A stretch of 45,082 nucleotides of DNA, taken from assembly GCA_934096315.1 (NCBI GenBank), contig CAKOLT010000006.1:1-45082 (forward strand), given 5' to 3'. Position 1 is the first letter of the stretch; every line of letters starts with the position of its first letter. A program made the translations under genes and the position numbers. The notes under the pieces are model-generated. The model was not told where the DNA came from, ran no database searches, and saw only the letters and a program-made list of their open reading frames with translations. The DNA is from an uncultured Bacilli bacterium. Lineage in GTDB: Bacteria > Bacillota_I > Bacilli_A > RF39 > UBA660. Positions 1-8,692 of the stretch are shown piece after piece.

Positions 1-73
1 CGCCTGATGTAGGACTCGAACCTACGACCTATCGGTTAACAGCCGAGTGCTCTACCGACTGAGCTAATCAGGC
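1..73 (-). tRNA. tRNA-Asn (GUU)
   Basis: The minus strand folds as a full cloverleaf. The acceptor stem pairs GCCTGAT with ATCAGGC, the D-arm reads AGCTCAGTCGGTAGAGC, the T-arm reads GTTCGAGTC, and the anticodon loop carries GTT, which reads Asn codons. The discriminator base is the first base of the window, so whether CCA is encoded cannot be seen. Confidence 0.95.
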
Positions 74-141
74 ATCATTTGCAATTGCTATTTAATTATA
101 TAACAAAATTTTGACAATTGCAATACCTTTTTATTAATATT

Positions 142-714
142 TTAACTTTTTTTGCTTTTTTTATACTTTTTTGGGGATAATTTATTAATTTTAAAGTTAA
201 ATGTCTCAATATTATACTCTTCTTCTAAATCTAAGCTATAAGAATTTTGAATTTTATAATATAATTGTTCGAATTCAGAAAGTGTCATTGGTACTTTAAA
301 ATCGCTTCCTATTTCAAATAATATTGGACTTGTTACATAACATTGTTTATTACTAGGATTATATAAAAATGCTTTAAAACTATAGTAATAACTTCCAGCA
401 TTAATAATAGAAGCAGATATCATACATGTTTTTGGGGCTTTTGCTCTGTGTTCTGTTAAGATAGGATAATAATTTATTGTCTCCCCGGGATTAATATATG
501 TGCTTTTAGATTCTTCTAAAGCATTTTCTAGTGCAAATATTATGCTATCTAATGAATTTTGAGATAGAATTATATTTTCATAAGATGGGTATACTTCTAA
601 TAAGGTATTTATATCTCTTTTATATAAGTTTATTATTTTATCTCTAGAGTTAGAACTAGTTAATAAATATATTTCTCTAAAAGAATATTCTCTATAATTT
701 ACTTCTGTTATCAT
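142..714 (-). CDS. Hypothetical protein downstream of tsaD
   Basis: This 190-residue protein belongs to no family I recognise. It has no signal peptide or membrane segment. It looks like a mixed alpha/beta soluble protein with a strongly basic tail (SPKKYKKSKKS). It begins three bases after the tsaD stop, so it is probably the last gene of the tsaE-tsaB-rimI-tsaD operon and is translated from a site inside the tsaD end. The basic tail would suit nucleic acid or membrane binding, but that is a guess. Confidence 0.75.
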   Translation of the reverse strand: MITEVNYREYSFREIYLLTSSNSRDKIINLYKRDINTLLEVYPSYENIILSQNSLDSIIFALENALEESKSTYINPGETINYYPILTEHRAKAPKTCMISASIINAGSYYYSFKAFLYNPSNKQCYVTSPILFEIGSDFKVPMTLSEFEQLYYKIQNSYSLDLEEEYNIETFNFKINKLSPKKYKKSKKS

Positions 715-716
715 AT

Positions 717-1724
717 TTACTCCTTATATAAACTAGTAGTGGATGTTGCATTTAGAGTAAGGTCTGATTGAATTCCTTTTTTGTATGCATAATATGCACA
801 ACTTCCAATCATTGCAGCATTGTCTGTACAATATTCCATTCTTGGAGCAGAGAATTTTACATTATTTTTATCACATTCCTCTTGGAGTCTTTTTCTTAAA
901 TAACTATTTGCACTGACTCCTCCTGCTAAAACAAGGTTTGATACATTATATTCTTTTAAAGCTCGCATTGTTTTTTTGACAACGACACTTATTACTCTTT
1001 CCCCAAATGATCTGCACATATCCTCTACTCTAATTTCGTTTCCTCTTTGTTTTTCATTATGTATGGTATTTATAACTGCACTTTTTATACCACTAAAGGA
1101 GAAATTATAACTGTTATCATTTAAGGGGTAAGGTAAGTTATATGTATCTTTACCCTTATAAAACAGTTTATCCATTATTGGACCCCCAGGATACCCTAAA
1201 TTTAAAGTTTTGGCTACTTTATCATACGCTTCTCCAATTGCGTCATCTAAAGTACCTCCTATTTTTTCAAAATTATAATCTTCTTTCATGTATATAAGTT
1301 CGGTGTGCCCCCCACTTACTACTAAAGCGATTAAAGGAAATTCTAATCTTTTTTCTAGATTATTTGCATATATATGCCCTGCGATATGGTGGACAGGTAT
1401 TAATGGTTTTCCAGTAACTAAAGAGATTGTTTTAGCACATTCTACTCCGATTAATAAGGATCCGATTAAGCCTGGACCATAGGTAACTCCTATAATATCT
1501 ATATCTTTTATTGTTAAATTAGTTTTAGAAAATAATTCTTCCAAAACTATAGAAATATTCTCTACATGCATTCTGCTAGCTACTTCTGGTACTACACCCC
1601 CAAATAGTTTATGTCTATCTATTTGAGTAAGTACTACTGTACATATTTCATCAGTACCATTTTTTATAATACTCATACTAGTTTCATCACAAGAAGATTC
1701 TATTGCTAAAGCGTAAATATCCAT
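717..1724 (-). CDS. tsaD: tRNA N6-adenosine threonylcarbamoyltransferase TsaD
   Basis: TsaD transfers the threonylcarbamoyl group from threonylcarbamoyl-AMP to A37 of ANN-decoding tRNAs (t6A), working with TsaB and TsaE. The 335-residue length is normal. The iron-binding HxxxH is present as HHIAGH (His113 and His117), followed by the ASKHA-fold motif VVSGGHTEL, and the C-terminal nucleotide-binding segment LAGGVSANSYLR is intact. The ATG directly follows the rimI stop (TAAATG) and has an AGGTGATG ribosome site inside the rimI end, indicating translational coupling. Confidence 0.97.
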   Translation of the reverse strand: MDIYALAIESSCDETSMSIIKNGTDEICTVVLTQIDRHKLFGGVVPEVASRMHVENISIVLEELFSKTNLTIKDIDIIGVTYGPGLIGSLLIGVECAKTISLVTGKPLIPVHHIAGHIYANNLEKRLEFPLIALVVSGGHTELIYMKEDYNFEKIGGTLDDAIGEAYDKVAKTLNLGYPGGPIMDKLFYKGKDTYNLPYPLNDNSYNFSFSGIKSAVINTIHNEKQRGNEIRVEDMCRSFGERVISVVVKKTMRALKEYNVSNLVLAGGVSANSYLRKRLQEECDKNNVKFSAPRMEYCTDNAAMIGSCAYYAYKKGIQSDLTLNATSTTSLYKE

Positions 1725-2078
1725 TTACATCACCTCTTTTTTCATAAGTATCCCGTCTTCATCTCCATAGTAAAATTTTCTTAAAGAGATTTCTCTAAAG
1801 CCAAACTTTTTATATAAATTTCTTGCAACGGTATTACTTATTCTTACTTCTAAAGTAATATTTATAACTCTTTTTTCTATTGCTATACTAATTAAATATG
1901 CCATTAGTTTAGTTCCTATTTTTTTCCCGCGGTATTCTTCTTCTACTAAAATATTGTCTATTTCCATCCTGTCATATATATATGAATATTCTAATTTTCC
2001 TACAACAACATCATCTATATAGTATAGTAATATATAACCAAAGGGATTATTTGTTTTATTTTCTTTCTCTATTATCAT
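1725..2078 (-). CDS. rimI: RimI-like GNAT N-acetyltransferase
   Basis: This is a GNAT-fold acetyltransferase of the RimI type, which in other bacteria acetylates the N-terminus of ribosomal protein bS18. The acetyl-CoA pyrophosphate loop is visible as EEEYRGKKIGTKL, and the family's C-terminal part ARNLYKKFGF is followed by RKFYYGDEDGILM. At 117 residues it is shorter than the usual ~150, lacking part of the first strand-helix unit, though the core is complete. It overlaps the end of tsaB by 23 bases. A rimI gene beside tsaB and tsaD is the usual arrangement in Bacillota. Confidence 0.88.
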   Translation of the reverse strand: MIIEKENKTNNPFGYILLYYIDDVVVGKLEYSYIYDRMEIDNILVEEEYRGKKIGTKLMAYLISIAIEKRVINITLEVRISNTVARNLYKKFGFREISLRKFYYGDEDGILMKKEVM

Positions 2079-2700
2079 ATAGTTCCTCTACTGCTTGGGG
2101 CTCTTTTAGATAATTTATTTTTAGCTTGTGGGGATTAATCTCTTCCTTATCTTGATAATATTTTACTATTTCCTGGATATCTAATATGCATTTACTAAGT
2201 TTAGTATTATCAATTATAGTATTATTACTACTTACTAAAGTTGGACTATACTTATTAATTATTTTTTGTACATTATCTATATTAGTAAATGTTTCCTTTA
2301 TTATTTCATTATAGTTACTATCATATAAACCAACATAGTAATTATTGTGTTTAAAGTCTATTAATGACATAATTGGACTTTTATTTGTTTTTATAGATAA
2401 GGCTAAGGCTTTCAGGCTAGAGACTGGAATGATATTGATGTTATTTAAGTATGCATATGTTTTAGCTATTGTTACTCCGATTCTTACTCCGGTAAAGGAT
2501 CCAGGTCCATTTACAACATATATTCTATTTATTTCATTTGGTTTAATATTACTTTGTTCTAATAATTCAGATATGTATTTTACAGCATATTCTGAATGTT
2601 TATTTTGAGTGTTTTTACATGTAGATGCAATAACTTTACCAGAGGATAATAGAGCGATAGATACATCTGTAAGTGATGTATCTATGTATAATTCTTTCAT
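2056..2700 (-). CDS. tsaB: t6A complex scaffold protein TsaB
   Basis: TsaB is the inactive TsaD paralogue that dimerises with TsaD and, with TsaE, forms the t6A transferase complex. The N-terminal ASKHA strand LYIDTS and the hallmark VNGPGSFTGVRIG are present. I start it at the ATG at 2698-2700, which overlaps the tsaE stop in the sequence TAATG. A longer frame reaches 2718 but would run back into tsaE without a ribosome site. Length is about 214 residues, usual for the family. Confidence 0.93.
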   Translation of the reverse strand: MKELYIDTSLTDVSIALLSSGKVIASTCKNTQNKHSEYAVKYISELLEQSNIKPNEINRIYVVNGPGSFTGVRIGVTIAKTYAYLNNINIIPVSSLKALALSIKTNKSPIMSLIDFKHNNYYVGLYDSNYNEIIKETFTNIDNVQKIINKYSPTLVSSNNTIIDNTKLSKCILDIQEIVKYYQDKEEINPHKLKINYLKEPQAVEELYDNRERK

Positions 2701-3158
2701 TAGATTATATCCTCGCAAACTTGTATATATTTTTCTCCATGGGGTTTAAGAATAAGTACCCTTGTGTTTTCAGATATTATTTTAATGTCAATATCTAATC
2801 TTTCTTCAGGTAGATACTTTTTAATCATATCTGCCCATTCAATTATACATACACCACCCTTATCAAAGTATTCTTCTATGCCAAGGTTATCTGCATTATC
2901 TTCAATACGATATGCATCCATGTGGTATAATCCTAATTCTCCAGTATATTCCTTTATAATATTAAATGTTGGGGATGTTATATCCTCGATTCCCATTGCA
3001 TGAGCAAAAGCTTTAGTAAATACTGTTTTTCCACTGCCTAATTCTCCATTTAAACATATTACCATGTTGGGAAATTTTTCTGATTCAATATTTTGTGCTA
3101 CATGAGCTGTTTCTGTTTCACCATGTACTGTAATTTTGTATTGTTCCATTTTTTTCAT
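2700..3158 (-). CDS. tsaE: t6A ATPase TsaE
   Basis: TsaE is the ATPase that drives turnover of the TsaBD complex. The P-loop reads GELGSGKTVF, followed by the conserved SPTFNIIKEY, HMDAYR and IEWAD segments of the family. It is first in the operon, with a promoter about 30 bases upstream. The start could be the first ATG (MKKMEQ) or the fourth codon; the AAAGGATG ribosome site favours the first or second of these about equally. At 152 residues the length is normal. Confidence 0.93.
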   Translation of the reverse strand: MKKMEQYKITVHGETETAHVAQNIESEKFPNMVICLNGELGSGKTVFTKAFAHAMGIEDITSPTFNIIKEYTGELGLYHMDAYRIEDNADNLGIEEYFDKGGVCIIEWADMIKKYLPEERLDIDIKIISENTRVLILKPHGEKYIQVCEDII

Positions 3159-3184
3159 CCTTTCTCTATTCTAATGTCAATTTA

Positions 3185-3216
3185 ATTATAACAAACTATT
3201 AGTACTTTTTACAAGT
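3185..3216 (-). promoter_or_regulatory. Promoter of tsaE operon
   Basis: On the minus strand a TATAAT box (3185-3190) lies about 18 bases downstream of a TTGTAA-like -35 element, ahead of the tsaE ribosome site. It is the only good match in the 75-base gap. Confidence 0.6.
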
Positions 3217-3233
3217 CTTTTTAAGTAATTTTT

Positions 3234-3764
3234 TTATTTTGTCAGTTCCATATATTTTACATAGTATTCTTCAACTGTTTTTTTGTCGAATGGCATTTCT
3301 TTTACTCTGACCATATCTATTAAATTGCCCAATTCATATTTTAATATAAAGTCTAATCTACTTGAATAGTGCATCTGTTTTTTATGAAATCTATATTCCA
3401 TTCGATCTAGTATTTTAAAACTTCCATTAGGGAATACTCTTAAGTCTAAATCATAATCTATATATTTTATTATATTGTTATCAATTAACATTGGGGTTGC
3501 TATATTGCAATAAAAGTATATACCATAATCTTTTAATTGTCCAATTATATTGTACCATTTGTCTTTAAAGAAAAACATAATAGCTGGTTCTTTTGTTTTC
3601 CATATTTTACCATCACTATCTATTACAGTTGTTCTATTGTTACCGAAGACAATATAGTCTTCAAATACATCTAATACTACAGCTTCATCCCACCTTCGGT
3701 GTAATTTTCCATTGTGTTTATAGCAGTGTATTTCTAGTTTGTCACCAATTTTTATTTTTTCCAT
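3234..3764 (-). CDS. DUF402 family protein (nucleoside di/triphosphatase-like)
   Basis: The protein matches the DUF402 fold found in RNase G/E-associated proteins and in Gram-positive nucleoside tri/diphosphatases. Markers are KHNGKLHRRW near the N-terminus, then a small beta-barrel with WYNI, YFYCNI and the acidic YIDYDLDLRV segment where metal ligands sit. I start it at the ATG at 3762-3764, which has a GGTGAAAG ribosome site; the frame stays open to 3824 but that upstream part contains the promoter. Substrate specificity cannot be read from sequence. Confidence 0.82.
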   Translation of the reverse strand: MEKIKIGDKLEIHCYKHNGKLHRRWDEAVVLDVFEDYIVFGNNRTTVIDSDGKIWKTKEPAIMFFFKDKWYNIIGQLKDYGIYFYCNIATPMLIDNNIIKYIDYDLDLRVFPNGSFKILDRMEYRFHKKQMHYSSRLDFILKYELGNLIDMVRVKEMPFDKKTVEEYYVKYMELTK

Positions 3765-3795
3765 TTCTTTCACCCAAACTTCTAAATCTATGTGT

Positions 3796-3824
3796 ATTAT
3801 ACACCAATTTTTATTATTAAACAA
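3796..3824 (-). promoter_or_regulatory. Promoter of the DUF402 gene
   Basis: On the minus strand TTGTTT (3819-3824) and TATAAT (3796-3801) are separated by exactly 17 bases, upstream of the start at 3764. Confidence 0.65.
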
Positions 3825-3852
3825 GAAAATAATATTAATTTAGATGAAAATG

Positions 3853-3878
3853 TGCTATAATTAGTATAGATAGGGAGG
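3853..3878 (+). promoter_or_regulatory. Extended -10 promoter and ribosome site of the sortase gene
   Basis: TGC-TATAAT (3853-3861) forms an extended -10 box, and AGGGAGG (3872-3878) is the ribosome site five bases before the ATG. Confidence 0.7.
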
Positions 3879-3882
3879 TCTT

Positions 3883-4908
3883 ATGAAACTAATTCGTTAT
3901 TTGTATTTAGGAATTAGGGAGATACCTAAAATTATTTACAATAGTATAAAGTATTTTATAATGGGACTGTTTACAAGTATTACTATATTTCCAAAATATT
4001 TTATAATTGGGATTATGGCTATTTTGAACCCTAAGAAGAATAAAGATATTAGAGTTCGAGGAAAGCCTCTTATTCCTGCTATTATGATGGGTCTTTCTTT
4101 ATTTATATATTTTATGGTTATATTTATATTTTCTAGGTGGGCAGTGCAGAAACTTAGGTTAGAATATTTATATACTGATGTTATAAATAGTACAGAAATT
4201 ATAGAACAGATGGAACAGGATAACCAAAATAGTAATATTGAGGATAATAGTGCTAATAATGGTAATGGTGATGATACCCCTCAGGAGGATAATGTGTATT
4301 ATCCAAATGATTATTGGGATTATATTAATGTTCCCTTTATTAATGTTAATTTTGATGAGTTAAGAGCTAAGAATAGTGAAACAGTTGCTTGGCTTAAGGT
4401 TAATGGTACTTATATTAATTACCCAGTGGTAAGGCATGCTGATAATGGTTATTATTTGAAACATGATTTTGGTGGTAGGTATAATCCTAATGGATGGATA
4501 TATAGTGATTATCGTAGTGATTATGATAATTATGGTAATAATTCTATTATATATGGACATAATTTAAATAATAGGACTTTGTTTGGTTCTTTAGTATGGG
4601 TTTTAAATAGTAGTTGGTATACTAATAGTAATAATTATATAATAAAATTATCTACCCTTAATAATAATACTAACTGGAGAGTGTTTTCTGTATATATGAT
4701 ACCATCAGAAGCTTATTATTTAAGGACTGTATTTAATGATAATAATGATTATATGAATTTTCTTAATACTATTAAAAGTAGAAGTATTTATGATTTTGGT
4801 ATTTCTTTAAATGAAAGTGATAAAATTCTTACTTTGAGTACTTGTAATGATACTGGTACTGAACGTGTGGTACTTCATGCAAAAATGGTTAATATATCTT
4901 ATAAATAA
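3883..4908 (+). CDS. srtB: Class B sortase
   Basis: Sortases cleave a sorting signal on secreted proteins and join them to peptidoglycan or to pilin. The first ~90 residues hold hydrophobic segments that anchor it in the membrane. A low-complexity Asn/Asp linker (~105-145) follows, then the catalytic beta-barrel. The triad is His226 (IYGHN), Cys321 (LSTC) and Arg328 (TERVVLHA), with the class B spacing and NPNGWIY and FGSLVW elements. The N-terminal membrane region is longer than in classical SrtB. It is monocistronic with its own promoter and terminator. No obvious LPXTG or NPQTN substrate is encoded in this window. Confidence 0.9.
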   Translation: MKLIRYLYLGIREIPKIIYNSIKYFIMGLFTSITIFPKYFIIGIMAILNPKKNKDIRVRGKPLIPAIMMGLSLFIYFMVIFIFSRWAVQKLRLEYLYTDVINSTEIIEQMEQDNQNSNIEDNSANNGNGDDTPQEDNVYYPNDYWDYINVPFINVNFDELRAKNSETVAWLKVNGTYINYPVVRHADNGYYLKHDFGGRYNPNGWIYSDYRSDYDNYGNNSIIYGHNLNNRTLFGSLVWVLNSSWYTNSNNYIIKLSTLNNNTNWRVFSVYMIPSEAYYLRTVFNDNNDYMNFLNTIKSRSIYDFGISLNESDKILTLSTCNDTGTERVVLHAKMVNISYK

Positions 4909-4923
4909 TTTAAATATAGTAAA

Positions 4924-4952
4924 AACTATATGCAAAAGCATATAGTTCTTTT
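4924..4952. terminator. Bidirectional rho-independent terminator
   Basis: A 10-bp stem AACTATATGC/GCATATAGTT with an AAAA loop is followed by CTTTTT on the plus strand and by a T run on the minus strand. It separates the convergent sortase and htrA genes. Confidence 0.85.
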
Positions 4953-6061
4953 TATCCTTTGTTCTCAGTTAATTTTACTTTAGCAGTATTTGGTTTGCCT
5001 TCTCTTAGATAAGTGATATTTATTTCTTCTCCTGGTTCGTATTTGTATAGTTCGTATCTAAATTCTGCTACTGAAGATATTTCTTTATCATTTATTTTTG
5101 TTATTATATCACCTTTTTGCATTTTTGCATTTGCGGCTGGTGATGATTCCATAACTTCTAGAATTACTACTCCCTTAGTTACTCCTTCAGGAATATTTAT
5201 TCCACTTTGCCATAGATAATAACTATTTGATACATCTAGCATGCTTACTCCAATATATGGTCTTACTATTTCTTTACCGCTTTCTATTATCTCAGCGTAA
5301 TGTATTGCGTCTTCAATAGGAATTGCAAACCCCATTCCTTCAATCTCATCTTGAACTAGTTTAAGGGAATTTATTCCAATTACTTCTCCACTTACGTTAC
5401 ATAGTGGTCCTCCACTATTACCAGGGTTGATTGCTGCATCTATTTGTAGTACTTTCATGTAATAGTCTGCTTGTGAGTTTGATGAAAAGCTTACTTCTAC
5501 TAACCTATCTTTTCCTGATAAAATTCCTTTGGTTACAGTGCCACTATAGGCTTTTCCCATTGGAGAACCTACAGTAAAGATTGTGTCTCCAAGTTTAACT
5601 TTTGTACTATCCCCTTTTTCACATATACTTAAGTTATCATTGTTTTTAACTTTAAGAACTGCGATATCTGAATATGTTTCTCCTCCTAAGAGTGTTGCTT
5701 CTAGTTCTTCTCCATTACTTAGTATTATTGTTATCTTATCTATTTTATAACTGTCATTTGATATAACATGGTTATTAGTCATTAGATAAGTGTATTCTTT
5801 ATCTTTTTTATAGGCAAAGCCTGTTCCTGTTGATACTTCAGTTCCAGAGCTTGAAGCTACTACTACTACAGTAGCATCATAAATTTTGTCTACAGAAGAA
5901 GATATACTTGTTTCTACATATTCTGATGTAGTTATGTTTTTAACTACTTTACTAACACTTGTTCCTTTTATAGTCATATATGCTCCTAATGTGCCACATA
6001 TAAATGATAGTAATATAGAGACTATTAATACGACTGTTATATTATTTTTATTTTTTTCCAT
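4952..6061 (-). CDS. htrA: HtrA/DegP-like membrane-anchored serine protease
   Basis: HtrA proteases degrade misfolded or damaged proteins at the cell surface. An N-terminal membrane anchor (residues ~9-30) leads to a trypsin-like domain with catalytic His98 (TNNHVI), Asp132 (YSDIAVL) and Ser216 (NPGNSGGPL). A single PDZ domain follows (~265-360, containing QKGDIITKI). The 369-residue length and single PDZ match Gram-positive HtrA. It lies 11 bases behind the Abi_2 gene and is probably co-transcribed with it. Confidence 0.95.
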   Translation of the reverse strand: MEKNKNNITVVLIVSILLSFICGTLGAYMTIKGTSVSKVVKNITTSEYVETSISSSVDKIYDATVVVVASSSGTEVSTGTGFAYKKDKEYTYLMTNNHVISNDSYKIDKITIILSNGEELEATLLGGETYSDIAVLKVKNNDNLSICEKGDSTKVKLGDTIFTVGSPMGKAYSGTVTKGILSGKDRLVEVSFSSNSQADYYMKVLQIDAAINPGNSGGPLCNVSGEVIGINSLKLVQDEIEGMGFAIPIEDAIHYAEIIESGKEIVRPYIGVSMLDVSNSYYLWQSGINIPEGVTKGVVILEVMESSPAANAKMQKGDIITKINDKEISSVAEFRYELYKYEPGEEINITYLREGKPNTAKVKLTENKG

Positions 6062-6072
6062 TCTTTCACTCC

Positions 6073-7011
6073 TTACATATCTATTAATTTCATAAAATTG
6101 GTAGGGAATCCCATTCTATCTAATACTCTTTCTATTGGTATGGAGTCTACTCTACCATCTAATTTTTCTATTTCGTATTCTATTTCTTTAAGCATCATTC
6201 GAAATTCGTCTTTTCTTAATAAATATTTTAGCATAAGAATAACAGCAAATATGTCATTTTTACCATATATATATTCTCCATCAGTCTTGTCAATATTTAA
6301 TTTTTCGTGATACTCATTATCTGATATATACTTTTCTGTTTTATGGTCAAATACTATGTCCTCATGCGCACATAAATTTCTATAGTTTGATAGAATTGGT
6401 AAAAACTCATTCATATATTCTACTGATACATTAAAGGTACTTGCTACGGATACTTGATCTTCATGTTTTAAAATAGAAAATAGTTCGCATACTAGTCCAA
6501 AAGATAGTACTTTTACTAAAACCCACATTGGTATGTATCCATATTTATTTAGATAGTGGACAGTGGCATTATGTCTTGAAGCATTAATTCTTGCTTGTCT
6601 TTTCATCTTTTCTATAATATCTTTTACCCTTCTTTTTTTAGAGGGATCGTTTGTAAAACTGCGATGAGTTAAGTAATCTTTTTCCATATAACCATAGTTT
6701 TTAGATAATTCATAGGCTATTACGCTTTTTAATTGATTTTCAATAATTAGTAAGTTTTTAAACATAATATTACGAAAATATCTATCAAATAAAAATATGG
6801 AATATAATTCTCTAAATGTTGCAGCAGGCACAAATGTCTTATCCATGTATGAATTCATAAGTACATGTCTATAACCATTTACAAAGAAATAATTTTCTCT
6901 GAGTAGAATTTCCTTAGTCTCGTTGATATCTTCAATTATTAATCCCTTACTTTTTAGTATTTCTATTTGTTCATCTAGTGTTTTAAAATTTTTAATTTTT
7001 AATTCGCTCAA
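6073..7011 (-). CDS. Abi_2 (AbiD/AbiF-like) HEPN family protein
   Basis: The protein resembles the Abi_2 family, first known from lactococcal phage abortive-infection systems. The N-terminus KTLDEQIEILKSKGL and LLRENYFFVNGYR follow the family pattern. A helical core ends in RNLCAH (Arg211-His216), the R-x4-H HEPN RNase motif. Translation appears to start at TTG (7009-7011) with an AGAGGTGAT ribosome site; the next ATG would remove the conserved N-terminus. By homology it may cut RNA when a phage infects, but a chromosomal housekeeping role next to htrA is possible. Confidence 0.82.
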   Translation of the reverse strand: MSELKIKNFKTLDEQIEILKSKGLIIEDINETKEILLRENYFFVNGYRHVLMNSYMDKTFVPAATFRELYSIFLFDRYFRNIMFKNLLIIENQLKSVIAYELSKNYGYMEKDYLTHRSFTNDPSKKRRVKDIIEKMKRQARINASRHNATVHYLNKYGYIPMWVLVKVLSFGLVCELFSILKHEDQVSVASTFNVSVEYMNEFLPILSNYRNLCAHEDIVFDHKTEKYISDNEYHEKLNIDKTDGEYIYGKNDIFAVILMLKYLLRKDEFRMMLKEIEYEIEKLDGRVDSIPIERVLDRMGFPTNFMKLIDM

Positions 7012-7117
7012 GTTTTATCACCTCTTATCTAGCCTATTTAAGTATACCATAATTATTGTTAAAATGATACTATTTTTATTTTTTTTCACATAATTTTTAG
7101 AAATTAGGCATAAATAG

Positions 7118-7139
7118 TGTTATAATATCTTTAAGGAGG
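7118..7139 (+). promoter_or_regulatory. Extended -10 promoter and ribosome site for the GNAT gene
   Basis: TGT-TATAAT (7118-7126) is followed by AAGGAGG (7133-7139), six bases before the ATG. The spacing leaves almost no untranslated leader. Confidence 0.65.
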
Positions 7140-7144
7140 CATTT

Positions 7145-7561
7145 ATGGATATTGAAATTTGTTTGATGAGTGAAGAAGATCATATGCAGGTATTATCACT
7201 TTATGAAAGAGTATTTAATAAAAAACAGAAAAATGATTATCATATTAGTGATTCTAATGCTATTTTTGTAGTAGCTAAAACAGAAGGCAAAGTTATCGGT
7301 CTCGTACAGCTTGATATTATTACAGATGTTTTTAAAGGAATTAAGTATGGTTATATTAATAGTGTTTGTACTGATTTTAATTATAGAAACATGGGAGTTG
7401 GGGATAAGATGATTAAGGAATGTACAAAGATTGCAACTAATAATAACTGTGATTATATAGAACTTACTTCCAGTGATTCTAAAGTTATTGCCCATAGGCT
7501 TTATTATAAAAATGGATATGTAATTAGAAAGACTAATGTATTTAGAAAAGAATTAAAATAA
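7145..7561 (+). CDS. GNAT family N-acetyltransferase
   Basis: A 138-residue GNAT-fold protein. The acetyl-CoA loop is seen as FNYRNMGVGDKMI, preceded by the motif C/D strand YINSVCTDF and followed by IELTSSDSKVIAHRLYYKNGY, where the Tyr is the usual catalytic or CoA-contacting position. The substrate cannot be predicted. It is a single-gene plus-strand unit convergent with the next gene, and its terminator overlaps that gene's 3' end. Confidence 0.85.
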   Translation: MDIEICLMSEEDHMQVLSLYERVFNKKQKNDYHISDSNAIFVVAKTEGKVIGLVQLDIITDVFKGIKYGYINSVCTDFNYRNMGVGDKMIKECTKIATNNNCDYIELTSSDSKVIAHRLYYKNGYVIRKTNVFRKELK

Positions 7562-7600
7562 AGGAATATTATTGTATTTTAAAATATATTCCTTTTTTTA
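7561..7600 (+). terminator. Rho-independent terminator of the GNAT gene
   Basis: The stem AAGGAATAT (7561-7569) pairs with ATATTCCTT (7586-7594) and is followed by a T7 run. It overlaps the last codons of the convergent gene. Confidence 0.75.
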
Positions 7601-7928
7601 TTAGTTCGGTTGATGAATTGTAATCGTATGGTATATAACCCATTTTTAGTAGTTTTTCTATTATTATCATGTTGTAATTTAATGCAAATAAAAAGTTAAT
7701 TAAGGCAATCATAAGGATGCTAATTATTATTCCTAGTTTTAATTTAAAAGCACATAAGAATAGAATTACTATTGCTATTTGCAAAATTAGTACCAAAAGA
7801 AATAGTTTAATATTTTTTTTCTTTAAGGCATAAAATGGTCCTTCGTATAACATTTTCCATGCAGTGCCATAATCACATTCTACTATATTTTTTTCGTCAT
7901 AGTAGTATTTTAAGTATATTTTCTTCAT
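7569..7928 (-). CDS. Small two-helix membrane protein (DUF2628-like)
   Basis: About 119 residues when started at the ATG at 7926-7928 (MKKIYLKYYYDEKN). A cytosolic head ends in the amphipathic AWKMLYEGPFYALKKKN, then two transmembrane helices. The pattern of a compact head with a Gly-Pro-Phe turn leading into a helix pair recalls DUF2628 proteins; the resemblance is from memory and moderate. The frame is open to 7964 without a better ribosome site. Function unknown. Confidence 0.65.
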   Translation of the reverse strand: MKKIYLKYYYDEKNIVECDYGTAWKMLYEGPFYALKKKNIKLFLLVLILQIAIVILFLCAFKLKLGIIISILMIALINFLFALNYNMIIIEKLLKMGYIPYDYNSSTELIKKGIYFKIQ

Positions 7929-7974
7929 ATCACTTCGCCTACCCTTGTAAATATATTTTAACATAAAATTAGTA

Positions 7975-8685
7975 CTAATGAAAGTGCTTTGTTTTAATTT
8001 TTTTAATTAGTTGGTTTTGTGTATTTTTATTTTTTTCAAATATAGAGGGTTTTTGATCGCAATTTTGTAATTCTTTTATGGTTTCAAGTAAGTATTTTTG
8101 TTTTTTTAAGTTAGCTACCTCTTCACTTTCTTTTCCCAAAGCTAATGATATTTTTTCTAATTCTTCTTTTGGAAGTGTTTCTAAATAATTATATAGTTTA
8201 TTTTTGTATGAATTTAATATATTTTCACAGAGATATTTATCTTCTTTTATTTGTTTTAATTCTATATTTTTATCTTGTAGCTTGCTTTGTAATTCTAAAT
8301 ATTTTCTATTATTTAAATAATTGTGTTTTATTATTCTGTCTTCTAGTCCATAGTTAAGTGATAATGTGATTACCCCTAGAGAGGATAGAAACATTATAGA
8401 TAGTATTGGCTCAAGAAGATGTTGGGATAGATTTAAAATATAGATAGGGTTTATTAATAGAGTAATACCTAGTATGTTTAGTATAACTCTATAGAAAGGG
8501 GTTAGTTTTATTGATTCTTTTAGAATTATGTTAGCCCAGTTTGATTTAAAGTTTTCGAGAAGTGTTAATTCCATTATTATTTCTTCTTCGTTTTTTGTAT
8601 ATCTGTTTAATTCTTCTTCTAGGGTAAATATTTTATTAATGTTATTTTGAATATTGTAAACTGCTATTACTTCTTTTTCTGACAT
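7975..8685 (-). CDS. Coiled-coil membrane protein of unknown function
   Basis: This 236-residue protein has a charged N-terminal helix (~1-55), two hydrophobic helices (~65-110) and a long Lys/Glu-rich coiled coil (~118-175 and on to the end). No enzymatic motif is visible. It lies eight bases behind the larger coiled-coil gene and probably shares its transcript; the two may form an envelope-associated complex (inference from pairing). Confidence 0.7.
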   Translation of the reverse strand: MSEKEVIAVYNIQNNINKIFTLEEELNRYTKNEEEIIMELTLLENFKSNWANIILKESIKLTPFYRVILNILGITLLINPIYILNLSQHLLEPILSIMFLSSLGVITLSLNYGLEDRIIKHNYLNNRKYLELQSKLQDKNIELKQIKEDKYLCENILNSYKNKLYNYLETLPKEELEKISLALGKESEEVANLKKQKYLLETIKELQNCDQKPSIFEKNKNTQNQLIKKIKTKHFH

Positions 8686-8692
8686 AACACAC

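Noticed and set aside
4360..4560. 66-codon minus-strand ORF inside the sortase gene
   Set aside because: Low-complexity Ile/Thr shadow of the sortase frame.
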